DNA from: an uncultured Bacteroidales bacterium | GTDB lineage: Bacteria > Bacteroidota > Bacteroidia > Bacteroidales > Muribaculaceae | DNA: 64,000 nucleotides | NCBI GenBank assembly: GCA_902779125.1 | Contig: CACZAC010000001.1 | Coordinates: forward strand, 1 to 64,000 | Direction of reading: 5' to 3' | In this document: positions 8,279 through 18,600 of the stretch, piece by piece | Layout: each line of letters opens with the position of its first letter | Position numbering within the stretch: the first letter of the stretch is position 1 | Position numbers and translations under genes: made by a program | Notes under the pieces: generated by a model | The model's database searches: none | Seen by the model: the letters and a program-made list of their open reading frames with translations, nothing else | What the model was told of the DNA's origin: nothing

Positions 8279-9667
8279 TCACTTCAGTAACAAGTCAATC
8301 AGGGCTGTAACGTCGCTGATGTTGACATCCTGGTCGCCGTTCAGGTCGGCAACCTCGATGTCGATGGTGGCACCGCTCAGCAGCATGTCAAACAAGGCAG
8401 TCACGTCCGAGATGCCCAAAACGCCGTCATTGTTGATGTCGCCAAACACAGTGTCATGAACGGGAATCACATAACCCTCATAGGGGTACATGCCGATAAT
8501 CATCTCGTTGCCGCCGTTGCTGCCCTGGCTGAAGTCCCACACCTCATCATCACCGTAAGGATGGAAGACAAGAGCGTCGATTTCAAACCAGCCGTTGAAC
8601 CTGCCATTAAAGCCCCAGTTCATGTGCACTCTGCCATCGGCATCAATGCCGTCAAGCACCCAAGCATGACCTTCATACAGGTCGTGGTAGGGGATGGGAC
8701 GACCGGCTACCAGCTCGATATTGATAAGTTCAATCCATTCCTCAATGGAATACTTGTTGCTGTTCGAGCAGTAGTAGGAGGGGTCTTTGCCAATCAGCTG
8801 CATGTCCTCGTTGTAGCCGAACATTTTAAAGGCGTCGCGCTGGTCGTAGGTGTAAGAGCCGGTTGATGTTTCATTGGCATTGCCGTAGCGTGCCTTGCAG
8901 GCTTGTCCGCAATAGCGGCACAGCTTGGCTACTTCATTGGCCTGCTCTTCGGTAAACGCTACATAACCCGTGGGGTTGCCGGTTTCGGGGTTATGGGTGT
9001 AGTAGTTGTCAAGCATCAGGCTGTAGTCAAATGTGGTAGCGGGCAATTCACTCATGTACTGGCTCCAGGAAATCGAGTAGCCGGGGACTGCCGATACCTC
9101 GTTGGGATATTTCCAATAGTACATGATTTGTGCCATGGCGAGCGGTCCGCAACCCACCGAGGTGGTTTGTCCGGCACCGTTCTTCGGACACAGGCGGTTC
9201 ATGGGTTCGCCTTGTGACCAGTCGGTCTTGAGCAGCGGCTCGACAACGGTAGCGCGCTTGGTGACCTTCGCTGGAACGGTTTCGCCCTTGTAGGCCTGTG
9301 CGGTTTCAATTTGGCCCTTGAGCATATTCAGGTAACCCTTCATGTTACCGGGCAGGTCGTTGGCGTCGAGGCTGCCTTTGTCACCGTAGGCAAGCACCTG
9401 CTTGGCGCCGTCATAGCCAGCCATGACAATCCAGCCGCCGCCGTCGATGTTAAACACGTAGAAGGCGTTGCCTTCCACACTCGATGCCTCGGTGTGGGTC
9501 AGTTTGAGGTTAGGAGCAGCACTGCTGTTGAAAGTAGCAGTCTTGTTCTTCACAAGAAACTTGGCAGCTGCAGCGCGGGCAGTTTCAGCGTCAACATTGC
9601 CGCTGGTAGCGTTAAACGCCATCAAGCCCATGGCTGCCAGCAGGGTTAAGGAAGTTTTAAAGTTCAT
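8279..9667 (-). CDS. Secreted C10-family cysteine peptidase with C-terminal dockerin-like repeats
   Basis: A 462-residue preproprotein: signal peptide (1-23), a Spi-like inhibitory prodomain (about 24-135), then a streptopain-type catalytic domain. The catalytic Cys is C173 in SVGCGPLAMAQIMYYWKYP and the His is H334 in YEGHAWVLDG, followed by HMNWGFNG. From about residue 405 two dockerin-like EF-hand repeats follow (GDINNDGVLGISDVTALFD and ADLNGDQDVNISDVTALID). C10 peptidases are zymogens that cleave after prodomain removal. The dockerin module suggests calcium-dependent docking or surface retention, which is inference because no cohesin is seen. It is a neighbour and distant homologue of the next gene. 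Confidence 0.92.
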   Translation of the reverse strand: MNFKTSLTLLAAMGLMAFNATSGNVDAETARAAAAKFLVKNKTATFNSSAAPNLKLTHTEASSVEGNAFYVFNIDGGGWIVMAGYDGAKQVLAYGDKGSLDANDLPGNMKGYLNMLKGQIETAQAYKGETVPAKVTKRATVVEPLLKTDWSQGEPMNRLCPKNGAGQTTSVGCGPLAMAQIMYYWKYPNEVSAVPGYSISWSQYMSELPATTFDYSLMLDNYYTHNPETGNPTGYVAFTEEQANEVAKLCRYCGQACKARYGNANETSTGSYTYDQRDAFKMFGYNEDMQLIGKDPSYYCSNSNKYSIEEWIELINIELVAGRPIPYHDLYEGHAWVLDGIDADGRVHMNWGFNGRFNGWFEIDALVFHPYGDDEVWDFSQGSNGGNEMIIGMYPYEGYVIPVHDTVFGDINNDGVLGISDVTALFDMLLSGATIDIEVADLNGDQDVNISDVTALIDLLLK

Positions 9668-9754
9668 AGTTTTTGGTTTAAATTAGTGAATAATGATAGG
9701 TGTAGACCCCGTCGGCCAGCATAATCGTTGGGGCGTATACGGGTAACCACCACG

Positions 9755-9762
9755 CAAAATTA
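9755..9762 (-). promoter_or_regulatory. Probable -7 box for the first C10 peptidase gene
   Basis: TAATTTTG on the minus strand fits TAnnTTTG. It lies 88 bp before the ATG at 9667, which implies a leader of about 80 nt. Confidence 0.45.
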
Positions 9763-9821
9763 ACATCTTTTTTCGGTTTAACAACCTTTTATGCAGTTTT
9801 TTTGTAACTCAATAACATAAA

Positions 9822-9855
9822 ACGGCAGATCTGTCATCACAAACAGATCTGCCGT
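9822..9855 (-). terminator. Intrinsic terminator after the second C10 peptidase gene
   Basis: Perfect 13-bp stem (ACGGCAGATCTGT / ACAGATCTGCCGT) with an 8-nt loop, followed on the minus strand by TTTTATG. It starts 20 bp after the stop codon. Confidence 0.8.
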
Positions 9856-9875
9856 GAGGTGGTAAAGGTCGGTAA

Positions 9876-11537
9876 TTATTCCCCGACAAGCATCATGTCG
9901 AGTAACGAAACCACGTCGTCGATGGTCAGATTGGGATGAGAGCCATCGAGCAGATAATCAATCGACTGAGTAGCGTCGTCGATGGTAAACGGGGCGTTGA
10001 GTTTAGCCAAATGACCAACGACGTTAAGCGTTAAACAGCCGCAGTCAATCTGTAATGGCTGACGGCCTCCATTGGGATAATAGCCAAAGCAGACTTTGTA
10101 TGCACCCTGTCCCAGCGTGGCAGGTAGGGTGAACACAGCATCAAGATTGCTGTCTTGCTCATAGTCGGCAGCATTGATAGTGATAGGCTGGCTGTTAGCT
10201 AAAACCTTACCGCTGGCATCAGTGATATCAAAGACCAACTTGACTGTGGCATTGGTCGTGTGGATGTTTACTTGATAGGCCTCAACAGTCATATCCTCGC
10301 CCAGAACGAGCAGGTTATCGGGTGATGCCAGCCCGTCGGCCATGATGACGCAATAACTGGGAGGCTCGACACCAGTGAGTATCTCATGGTCGTAGTTGAA
10401 ATGCAACTCCTCACCGTCGCGATGAGTCATGTTCAGTGCCGTAGATTTGTACCAGCCGTCACAGGTGCCATACCAGCCGAAATTGAAATGGAACATCCCG
10501 TTGTTGTCATATCCGTCGCACACGAAGGCATGACCTCCGGCGTTGATGTCGTTTGCCGAGTATAGGATGGGGCGACGTGCATCGAGTTCTACCTTAATCA
10601 GGGCTTCCCATTCTGCTGTGGTGTAGTTCTCGTTCCACCAGCTGCTACGGGTGATATCCTGGGCAGTGTTGCTGTAGCCGAATTTCTTCATGCCTGATAA
10701 CTGCTGGCTGGTATAGGCACCACTGCCATCGGGATGGTAGCCCATTCTCACGACCTGACCACAATAGCGGGCAAGCTTGGCGACAGCTTGTGCCTGTTCA
10801 TCAGTATAAGTGTCCTGAACCAGGGTTTTCAGGTCATAATCCCAGTGGCAGTAACTGGTGAGCATCTTACTGTATTCAAATGTGGTCTCGGGCAGCGATG
10901 GAACGGTCTGGTTGATATCATAGCAGTAGTAGGAATTCAGCGAGGGACTTGTGGTCGGGTATTTCCAGTAATACATGACCTGGCTCATCGCGGTGGCGAT
11001 ACATCCCACGGCGCAGTATTCGTTCTGATAGACGGGACATTGCAGATAGTAGGGCATCTCTTGACCCCAAATGGCAGTAATCAGCGGCTTGACGACAACG
11101 TCCGATGTGGAACGGATGTCGGGTGTGACATCAAGTTGTGGATGGGCTTGCAGGTATTCAATCTCCTCCTTGTAACTGCCCAGCAGCGCCTTGAAGTTGT
11201 CGGGCAGGTTGTTGAAGTCAAGATGGCCACGGTCGCTGTAACCCAGCACCTGGTTGGCTCGGTCCTCACCCGAGACGATGATAAAACCGCCGCCCTTGAT
11301 GTTAAAGGCATAGTAGGCGTTGGCATTGGAAACTGCGCTCGACGTTTCGGCATGAACCAGCTTGAGGTCGGCCAATGACGCTGACCTGAATGCGTGGATG
11401 CTGGCAGCGTGTTGCTTGATAAAACTGTTGGCCACGGTACGGGCACTGTTGGCGTTAATGTTGTTGGCACTGGCTTGTAGCGAAACCATCGCTAGAGCGA
11501 CCAGTAAACAAGAACTTAAGAATTTCTTGATTTTCAT
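9876..11537 (-). CDS. Secreted C10-family cysteine peptidase with a degenerate dockerin-like tail
   Basis: The likely start is the ATG at 11537 (MKIKKFLSSCLLVALAMVSL), which places a normal signal peptide at the N-terminus; the frame is open further upstream to 11594 but that would bury the signal. A prodomain covers about 28-150. The catalytic Cys is C179 in AVGCIATAMSQVMYYWKYP and the His is H336 in GGHAFVCDGYD, with FHFNFGWYG following. A beta-rich domain covers about 390-500. The tail (FTIDDATQSIDYLL; LTIDDVVSLLDMML) keeps the dockerin helix pattern but lacks the Dx(N/D)xDG calcium loops. Total 553 residues. Confidence 0.9.
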   Translation of the reverse strand: MKIKKFLSSCLLVALAMVSLQASANNINANSARTVANSFIKQHAASIHAFRSASLADLKLVHAETSSAVSNANAYYAFNIKGGGFIIVSGEDRANQVLGYSDRGHLDFNNLPDNFKALLGSYKEEIEYLQAHPQLDVTPDIRSTSDVVVKPLITAIWGQEMPYYLQCPVYQNEYCAVGCIATAMSQVMYYWKYPTTSPSLNSYYCYDINQTVPSLPETTFEYSKMLTSYCHWDYDLKTLVQDTYTDEQAQAVAKLARYCGQVVRMGYHPDGSGAYTSQQLSGMKKFGYSNTAQDITRSSWWNENYTTAEWEALIKVELDARRPILYSANDINAGGHAFVCDGYDNNGMFHFNFGWYGTCDGWYKSTALNMTHRDGEELHFNYDHEILTGVEPPSYCVIMADGLASPDNLLVLGEDMTVEAYQVNIHTTNATVKLVFDITDASGKVLANSQPITINAADYEQDSNLDAVFTLPATLGQGAYKVCFGYYPNGGRQPLQIDCGCLTLNVVGHLAKLNAPFTIDDATQSIDYLLDGSHPNLTIDDVVSLLDMMLVGE

Positions 11538-11591
11538 TGGTTTTGATGATAATTGAGTTAATAATGACGGATGAATTCTATAAATTGATGC

Positions 11592-11599
11592 CAAAAATA
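11592..11599 (-). promoter_or_regulatory. -7 box for the second C10 peptidase gene
   Basis: TATTTTTG on the minus strand fits TAnnTTTG, 55 bp upstream of the ATG at 11537. It supports that start over the upstream in-frame codon at 11594, which lies within the box. It is back to back with the mtnN promoter. Confidence 0.55.
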
Positions 11600-11686
11600 G
11601 TGAGATTTTTTAATGCAACAGCAATAATCATTCGTTTTTTTTGAAAAAAGAAGTGATGAACCGCAGATTGTTTGGTACAAAAGCAT

Positions 11687-11694
11687 TATTTTTG
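11687..11694 (+). promoter_or_regulatory. -7 box for mtnN-luxS
   Basis: TATTTTTG fits TAnnTTTG, about 50 bp before the mtnN ATG. A perfect inverted repeat TGGCTCC-A-GGAGCCA (11714-11728) lies between the predicted transcript start and the ATG and could be an operator or leader hairpin. Confidence 0.55.
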
Positions 11695-11744
11695 TAGCAA
11701 AGTTATTAAACCCTGGCTCCAGGAGCCAATCATCAACAGTTGAA

Positions 11745-12422
11745 ATGAGAATCGGTATTATCGTAGCGATGCGCAAGGAGCTGGACCTGCTCCTGCCGTT
11801 GCTCCACAACAGCGAGGAGAGCCGCATGGGCGGTATGGAATTTCATCGTGGCACTATCGGTGTCCATGATGTGATGGTAATGCAATGCGGTATCGGCAAG
11901 GTCAATGCCGCGATGGGCGCTTTGATGCTTGTCAACCATTTTGCCCCTCATTACGTTATCAATAGCGGTGTCGCAGGCGGTGCCGACCTGTCTGTCCATG
12001 TTATGGACGTGGTAGCAGGTGCCCGTGTAGCCTATCACGACGTGTGGTGCGGCCCCGAGAGTGAATTGGGACGAGTACAGGGACTGCCCCTGTATTTCGA
12101 GGGTTCCTCACGTCTGCTCGACCTGATTCCTGAGCGTGAAGACATCCACAAGGGGCTCATCTGCTCCGGAGACTGGTTTGTTGACAAGAAGGAGGACGTT
12201 AATCGCATCAAGGGTAGCTTTGCCGACGCGCTGGCGGTTGATATGGAGTCTGGTGCCATAGCTCAGGTGTGTCACCTGTGCAAAGTGCCGTTCCTGGCCC
12301 TGCGTGTCATCAGCGACTCACCGGGAGCTAGCCACGACAACACCCGTCAATACCTGGACTTCTGGACCGATGCACCCCGCGAGACCTTCAAGTTGGTACA
12401 GGAAATCATCAATAACCTCTAA
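11745..12422 (+). CDS. mtnN: 5'-methylthioadenosine/S-adenosylhomocysteine nucleosidase
   Basis: A 225-residue cytosolic enzyme that cleaves adenine from S-adenosylhomocysteine and methylthioadenosine. It has the family start IGIIVAMRKELDLLL with the catalytic Glu region, CGIGKVNAAMGA, the phosphorylase motif INSGVAGG, the substrate-binding VDMESGAIAQVC and the catalytic Asp in ISDSPG. luxS follows after 13 bp, so the product S-ribosylhomocysteine is passed to the next enzyme of the same operon. Confidence 0.96.
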   Translation: MRIGIIVAMRKELDLLLPLLHNSEESRMGGMEFHRGTIGVHDVMVMQCGIGKVNAAMGALMLVNHFAPHYVINSGVAGGADLSVHVMDVVAGARVAYHDVWCGPESELGRVQGLPLYFEGSSRLLDLIPEREDIHKGLICSGDWFVDKKEDVNRIKGSFADALAVDMESGAIAQVCHLCKVPFLALRVISDSPGASHDNTRQYLDFWTDAPRETFKLVQEIINNL

Positions 12423-12435
12423 ACTGAAAACTGAA

Positions 12436-12921
12436 ATGAAAAAGATTGATAGTTTCAAGATTGACCACACGCGACTGCTGCGTGGCATCTATGTGTCACG
12501 CAAGGATTATCTCGCTGGAGGCGACGTGGTAACCACCTTTGACATCCGCATGAAAGTGCCTAACCGCGAGCCTGCTGTGAGCCAGAGTGCACTACACACC
12601 ATCGAACATCTGGCAGCAACCTACCTGCGCAATCATCCGCAGTGGGGCGACAAAGTAATCTATTGGGGACCTATGGGCTGCTGTACGGGCAACTATCTGT
12701 TGCTCAAGGGTAATCTCGAGAGCCGCGACATCGTGCCGCTGATGCAGGAATTGTTCCATTGGATTTCGGAATTTGACGGTGAAATTCCGGGGGCTAATGC
12801 CCACGACTGCGGCAACTATATGCTCAACAACCTGCCTATGGCAAAATGGGAGGCACGCAAGTTCTATATCGAAGTCCTTCAGGACATCCAGCCCGAGAAT
12901 CTCCTCTATCCCGAGGAATAA
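12436..12921 (+). CDS. luxS: S-ribosylhomocysteine lyase (AI-2 synthase) LuxS
   Basis: 161 residues from ATG 12436 (MKKIDSFKIDH), which is the normal length; an in-frame codon further upstream overlaps mtnN and is not needed. The Fe/Zn site HxxEH is at H54, E57 and H58 (HTIEH), with C125 in NAHDCGNYML, and the catalytic cysteine lies in GPMGCCTGN (residues 82-83). It converts S-ribosylhomocysteine to homocysteine and DPD, the precursor of autoinducer-2. With mtnN it forms the two-step SAH detoxification route. A strong terminator follows. Confidence 0.97.
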   Translation: MKKIDSFKIDHTRLLRGIYVSRKDYLAGGDVVTTFDIRMKVPNREPAVSQSALHTIEHLAATYLRNHPQWGDKVIYWGPMGCCTGNYLLLKGNLESRDIVPLMQELFHWISEFDGEIPGANAHDCGNYMLNNLPMAKWEARKFYIEVLQDIQPENLLYPEE

Positions 12922-12941
12922 AAGAGTGTTTCTTACGACAT

Positions 12942-12987
12942 ACGAGAGGAGGCCGTCTTCAATAGATTGTGGCCTCCTCTCGTTTTT
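12942..12987 (+). terminator. Intrinsic terminator after luxS
   Basis: Stem CGAGAGGAGGCC / GGCCTCCTCTCG (12 bp perfect) with a 16-nt loop and a TTTTT tail. It also lies at the 3' end of lon on the other strand and may serve both. Confidence 0.9.
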
Positions 12988-13011
12988 GGATTGTTCTTGT
13001 CGTGTGACGAA

Positions 13012-15456
13012 TTACAGTTCGATGGCGTCCTTGACCTTCTCGGGAAGTAGAGCGAGGTCTAAAACATCCTTGATGGTGTTGACATAGTGGAATGTCAAGC
13101 CCTTGAGGTACATCTCGTTGATTTCCTCGATGTCCTTGCGATTGTCCTTGCACAGGATGATGTCCTTGATGCCGGCACGCTTGGCGGCGAGGATTTTCTC
13201 TTTGATGCCACCAACGGGCAGGACCTTGCCGCGCAGGGTGATTTCCCCGGTCATTGCCAGGTGGTCTTTCACCTTGCGCTGTGTAAACGAGGAGGCCAAT
13301 GAGGTGACCATTGTCACGCCTGCCGACGGGCCGTCTTTGGGGATAGCACCCTCAGGTACATGAATGTGGACATTGTACTTGTCAAAGAGTTCCGGCGCGA
13401 TGTTGAGCAGTGAGCAGTGTGAACGCAGGTATTGCAGTGCGATTACAGCTGATTCTTTCATCACGTCGCCCAAATTGCCCGTCAATGTCAGTTTTTCGCC
13501 CTTGCCATGTGCCAGAGATGACTCCACGAACAGGATTTCGCCACCAACGGCGGTCCATGCCAAACCAGTCACCACGCCAGCGAAGTCATTACCTTCATAC
13601 TTGTCACGGCTGTAGTCTGGTGCTCCCAAGTACTCCTTCAGATTCTCCACCTTGATGCTTGTGGGGTAGGGATCCCCTCCTGCTTTATGGCGAGCCACGC
13701 GACGCAGCACAGTGGCGATTTTCTTCTCCAGTTGGCGCACACCGCTCTCGCGGGTGTAGTCCTCGATAATCTTGAGCAACACCTGCTTACCGAACTTGAT
13801 TTCGTTCTTTTTGAAACCGTTGTTCTCCAGTTCTTTGGGTACCAGATGCCGCTTGGCAATCTCCAGCTTCTCCTCGGGGATATAGCCGGTGATTTCAATG
13901 ACTTCCATGCGGTCGAGCAGTGGACGGCTCACGGTAGCCAGACTATTGGCAGTAGCGATGAACAGAATCTTGGACAGGTCATAGTCCACATCAAGATAAT
14001 TGTCGTGGAAATGGCCGTTCTGCTCGGGGTCGAGTACCTCGAGCAATGCCGATGACGGGTCGCCCTTGAAATCCTGACCCACTTTGTCTATCTCGTCTAA
14101 TACAATGACGGGGTTGTTGCTGCCACACTTGGCGAGGGCGGCGATGATGCGACCCGGCATAGCGCCAATATAGGTGCGGCGATGACCGCGTATTTCTGCT
14201 TCGTCATGCAGACCGCCCAATGAAATGCGGGCATACTCGCGGTGCAGAGCATCGGCGATGGATTTGCCCAATGACGTTTTGCCGACACCCGGAGGTCCGT
14301 ATAAGCACAGGATGGGCGCCTTCAGGTCACCACGCAGTTTAAGCACCGACAGATGCTCCAAGATGCGGTCCTTGACTTTCTCCAGACCATAGTGGTCATC
14401 ATTGAGTTTCTGCTCTACCTTCTTCAGGTCGAAATTGTCCTCGGTATAAGTGTCCCACGGCAGGTTGAGCATATTGTCGAGATAAGCATACTGCACTGAG
14501 TAATCGGGTGTCTGGGGGTTAAGGCGTTCCAGCTTGCGCAGCTCTTTTTCAAACTGTTTCTGAACGGTCTCGTTCCATTTCATTTTGGTGCCGCGCTCGT
14601 GCAGCTCCTCAATGTCGTCGATATCGGTTCCCAGTTCCTCCTGGATAGTGCGTATCTGCTGCTGAAGGAAGTGGTCACGTTGCTGCTGGGACAATTCTTC
14701 ACGCGTGCGTGACTGGATGTTGGCTTTGATTTCCACCAATTGTTCCTCGCGGGTAAGCAGGGCATACAACAGGTAGGCGCGCTTCTTGATGTCACGCTCC
14801 TCAAGCATGTGCTGTTTCTGGTCCGAGTCAAAGGCGATATTGGTAGCCAGGAAGTTCATCAGATACATGGGGTTATCGATGTTCTTCATGGCAAATGCGA
14901 GTTCACGGCCATTGTTGCCCATATTGCGCAACATGCGCAATGTCACTTCGGCAATCGACTGCATCAACATCTCAAATTCCTTGTCGCCGGCCAGGGGCAA
15001 TTTGTCTTCAACCAGTGTGACCGAACCACGCAGGTAAGGAACAACCTGTGCCACATGGCCCAGTTGGCATGCCGAGCGGCCCTGTAGGATGACATTGGTT
15101 GAACCGTCGGGCAATTCCAGCACCTTGACAATGCTGGCAATTGTGCCATAACGGTACAAGTCTCGTTCCATCGGGTCCTCGATGCGGCTGTCAAACTGGC
15201 AGAACACGGCTATCGAGTTGTGGTGTTCCTCGGCCTCCTTGATGAGGCGCATCGATTTCTCGCGACCTACCGACACGGGCATGGTCATTGCGGGAAAAAG
15301 AACCATGTTGCGCAGGGGCAGAATAGCGATATCGTCGGCTTTACTGTCCTGGATATCAGTGTTATCACCCGTTTCATGGATCTCGGTGATGATGGGAACT
15401 ACACGTGCTCCACCATCGTTCATTTCAGTATCTATATTTTCTAGAAAATCAAACAT
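13012..15456 (-). CDS. lon: ATP-dependent protease Lon (endopeptidase La)
   Basis: An 814-residue protein with the full LonA layout: N-terminal substrate-binding LON domain (about 43-245), a coiled-coil middle, the AAA+ module with Walker [10 protein letters not shown] and Walker [12 protein letters not shown], then the serine protease domain. The catalytic Ser lies in [10 protein letters not shown] and the Lys in [14 protein letters not shown]. It degrades misfolded and regulatory proteins in the cytosol. It is monocistronic, with a -7 box at 15506-15513. Confidence 0.97.
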   Translation of the reverse strand: MFDFLENIDTEMNDGGARVVPIITEIHETGDNTDIQDSKADDIAILPLRNMVLFPAMTMPVSVGREKSMRLIKEAEEHHNSIAVFCQFDSRIEDPMERDLYRYGTIASIVKVLELPDGSTNVILQGRSACQLGHVAQVVPYLRGSVTLVEDKLPLAGDKEFEMLMQSIAEVTLRMLRNMGNNGRELAFAMKNIDNPMYLMNFLATNIAFDSDQKQHMLEERDIKKRAYLLYALLTREEQLVEIKANIQSRTREELSQQQRDHFLQQQIRTIQEELGTDIDDIEELHERGTKMKWNETVQKQFEKELRKLERLNPQTPDYSVQYAYLDNMLNLPWDTYTEDNFDLKKVEQKLNDDHYGLEKVKDRILEHLSVLKLRGDLKAPILCLYGPPGVGKTSLGKSIADALHREYARISLGGLHDEAEIRGHRRTYIGAMPGRIIAALAKCGSNNPVIVLDEIDKVGQDFKGDPSSALLEVLDPEQNGHFHDNYLDVDYDLSKILFIATANSLATVSRPLLDRMEVIEITGYIPEEKLEIAKRHLVPKELENNGFKKNEIKFGKQVLLKIIEDYTRESGVRQLEKKIATVLRRVARHKAGGDPYPTSIKVENLKEYLGAPDYSRDKYEGNDFAGVVTGLAWTAVGGEILFVESSLAHGKGEKLTLTGNLGDVMKESAVIALQYLRSHCSLLNIAPELFDKYNVHIHVPEGAIPKDGPSAGVTMVTSLASSFTQRKVKDHLAMTGEITLRGKVLPVGGIKEKILAAKRAGIKDIILCKDNRKDIEEINEMYLKGLTFHYVNTIKDVLDLALLPEKVKDAIEL

Positions 15457-15505
15457 ATTGTCGTCTTAATTTGTCTCCTGCCCAGTTATTGGCGGAATCA
15501 GCGCG

Positions 15506-15513
15506 CAAAATTA
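15506..15513 (-). promoter_or_regulatory. -7 box for lon
   Basis: TAATTTTG on the minus strand fits TAnnTTTG, 50 bp before the ATG. No heat-shock-type element is recognisable nearby. Confidence 0.55.
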
Positions 15514-15570
15514 CAAATTTCAACCGAGAATGCACCACTTTCTGTCCTGATTTATGGAAAAATAACACAA

Positions 15571-15599
15571 CAAGCGACCCGTGATGAGCGGGTCGCTTG
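15571..15599 (-). terminator. Intrinsic terminator after the amidase-propeller gene
   Basis: Perfect 11-bp stem CAAGCGACCCG / CGGGTCGCTTG with a 7-nt loop. On the minus strand it is followed by TTGTGTTATTTTT. Confidence 0.8.
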
Positions 15600-15631
15600 C
15601 GTGAATTGCAAGATAGATTGACTTCTACTGA

Positions 15632-18600
15632 TTATTTGGAGCTGAGGACGAGGTCAATCAGTGTAGATACGTCGTCTATGTTGATGACATTATCACCATT
15701 AACGTCAGCAGCATCCAGGTTGAACGGCTGCGGGTTCGAACCCAGCAGGTGGTCAAGGAGTGAAGTGACGTCAACAATGCTCGTCACACCGTCTAAGTTG
15801 ATATCACCGATAACGGGGATAACGATTTCACCCATAGCCGGAGTGGTATGGATATTTTCGTCGGTGGGCAGTGAGTACATGCCGATATTGGCGCCAGCGC
15901 AAACCAGGTTGCCTGCATAGTCGAATGCCATCTGGAAGATGGAACCGGCGCTGCTGCAAGCGTCAGCTGCATATGAATACTTCGGCGAGATGGCAGGCGT
16001 AGAGCCGTCCCAGGTCAAATCGTAGAACTGGAGCACACCGCTACCGTCATTGATAACAAGCATGTCTGAAGCATCGTTTACAGCAAAACCTGCGCGTTCG
16101 CTACCATTGAGCATTGAATTGTACGGTGTTTGACCAGAGTTGAAGGTGATATTGCCGTTATTGTCAACAAAGATAAGCGACGGAACGCCTGCGGCGTTGT
16201 TGCCTGCACTGCGGTACTGTGATACCCAAACACCACGGCCACCGGCATCAGCAACCACGTTACCGTTGGTATTGAGCTGCAGGTAACCTACATCATAATA
16301 CTGGCTGGGAGCGGTATCCCAAGTGTCAACAACACTGCCGTCGGGCTGGCCGATATTGTAAACACCGACACCGTTACCAAAGTCCTCAAGATATACATAC
16401 AGCTTAGTGTCAGCACCCTTGCCACCTATGCCTACGCCAGGAGTCGAAGAGCCGACATTCACACCGTTGTTGGAAATCAGACCATTGCCGTCACGAGTAC
16501 CGACGAAGAATTCGGTCCAAGTGCCTGCCAGGTTTTCAGGATCGGCAATGAATACACCAGAGGTGGGATCTCCCCAGTCAGGAACGTAGAGCTTACCCTG
16601 GGCATCAATACCCATGCGGTAGTTGCTGCGCCATGTGCGGTTACCATTGTAAACCTGATCGCTCACGCGAACACCACCGGCATCATATACATATACACCA
16701 TTGCCGGCGTTGTTGTTGGCAACGCGGTTACCGGCATAGATGGTACCCATCTTGGGGCTCTCGGGCGACTTGTCGACTGCAACAAACAGCTGGCCGCTGT
16801 AGCTCTGGCCCATCGGGTTGATGCGCTGGATGGTGGTGATAGGATCACCCTCAACAGTTACAGCCCAAGTCAGAGTGCTGCCGGGTTGTACACCTGCCAA
16901 GGTGCTTACGTTGATAGTAACGGTGTTCTCACCCTCTTGGACATTGGGTACTTCGACAGTTGCTACAGCTGTGCCTTCGCCGTCATAGAACGTGATGTAG
17001 GCGTTGTTTGCAGCGTCATTGCAACTGAAGGTGAACTGGTCACCCTCGTTCTTCAGACCATAAGCGTAAATACCCTTCACGCCAGTACCAGCAGCCACGT
17101 CAGTCTTCCATTCGGTCATCTTGCTGTTCTGCATCAGGTACAAGTAGATGTCCTGGCCCTTGACGTTGGCACCGGTTGACATGAACTGGCATCCCAGCGG
17201 GTCAATATCAGTGTTGGTGGTGGCTACAAGCGCAGCCTGGTCCACGCCAGCGGTGATGTCATAAACCTTGATACCACCCACGTTGACATCTGCAGCCCTG
17301 TCTACAGCAACATAAGGAGTAACCATGAACTGGTGCTGAGCATACTTGAAGAATGAGCTGCCGATTACAGGAATGTCGGTATCTTCGCTGACGAAGCGGC
17401 CAACAACCTCACTGTCGGTACCGTTGACGTTGGCAGGAGCAACCTCCATGAGCATTGTGTTCTCACCATCGAGCATCACTTGGTCATCGTTGCGAGGCGA
17501 CAGTACGAGCTGAGGCTCACCGATTTTGGACCTGGTGAAGTTACTCTGAGCGCTGATGGTCTTCTCGGTGTAGATTGTGCCGGCAATCTGTCCGTTAACA
17601 ACATTAATCTTCATGAACCTCATACCACCTGCACTGCTGGCTGCATCGTTGGTACCAACATAGGTAATCGTGCAGTTCTTGGAATCACCGTCGATAGCGA
17701 GTGACTGTGCTCGATAGTAGTAGAAGTTAGCTGAATATTGAGTGGTCAGCCACTGTACGGGATCACTGTCGAAGTTCTCCCATTTGAACAGGCGCAGAGT
17801 GCCACGCTCAAAGCCTGCATTGACTTGTCCGTCACCAAATTGGGTCTGAACGCAGTTGGTGCCCACGAGCTGACCGTCGGCGGTGAAGGCAATGTCATTC
17901 AGGCGGCTGTAGAAGCCGGCATTGTTAGGCTCGGCAGGAGCGATACCGTTGATGCTCAGTTCCTTCACAATCACCTTGTCAATATTGTTAATCAGATAGA
18001 TGTGAGGTGTACCGTCTTCGGCATTGGTCAGCACGAGAGTGCTGTCGCCACGCACGATCATGCGCTTCATGGTTCCGTCAAATTCAAAGTCGGTGCCCAG
18101 GTCACGGGTAAGGTCGAGCTTGGTGGGTGCGGTCACATAACCGGGCAACTCAGGCTCGGGATAGTTCTGGTACAGGTCGGTTGGAGCCTCGTAATCGGCA
18201 CTTTCGAGCAGAGCAACGGCATAGGTCGTCTTGTTGGCCTCGACAACGATGTCGCCGGCTGCCTTGTTGATGAGCTCTTTCCATTGGCTGTCAACGGTTT
18301 CGGCGGTATAGTCACCCAGAGGCTTAAAGCCCTCGGCCTCAACAGCAAGGGTATAGGTGCCGGGATCCAGATCCTCGAACACGAATACACCATTATAGTT
18401 ATCATCGGTCGTGTAACGTGCCACTTCCTGACCGTTCTTGTACAGGATAACAACGGCGCCATTGATGGGATACCACTGGTCCATCGATGAGGCGTTGTAA
18501 TTGTACAGGGTGTTAACCAGGTGCTCATGCACGTCCTTGACAGTACCCATGATATAGCCCTTGTTATAGGGAGTGAGACCGAAGTACTCACCAATACCAC

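Noticed and set aside
11695-11744. SAM or SAH riboswitch before mtnN
   Set aside because: The leader is only about 45 nt and holds one simple hairpin, too small for the known classes.
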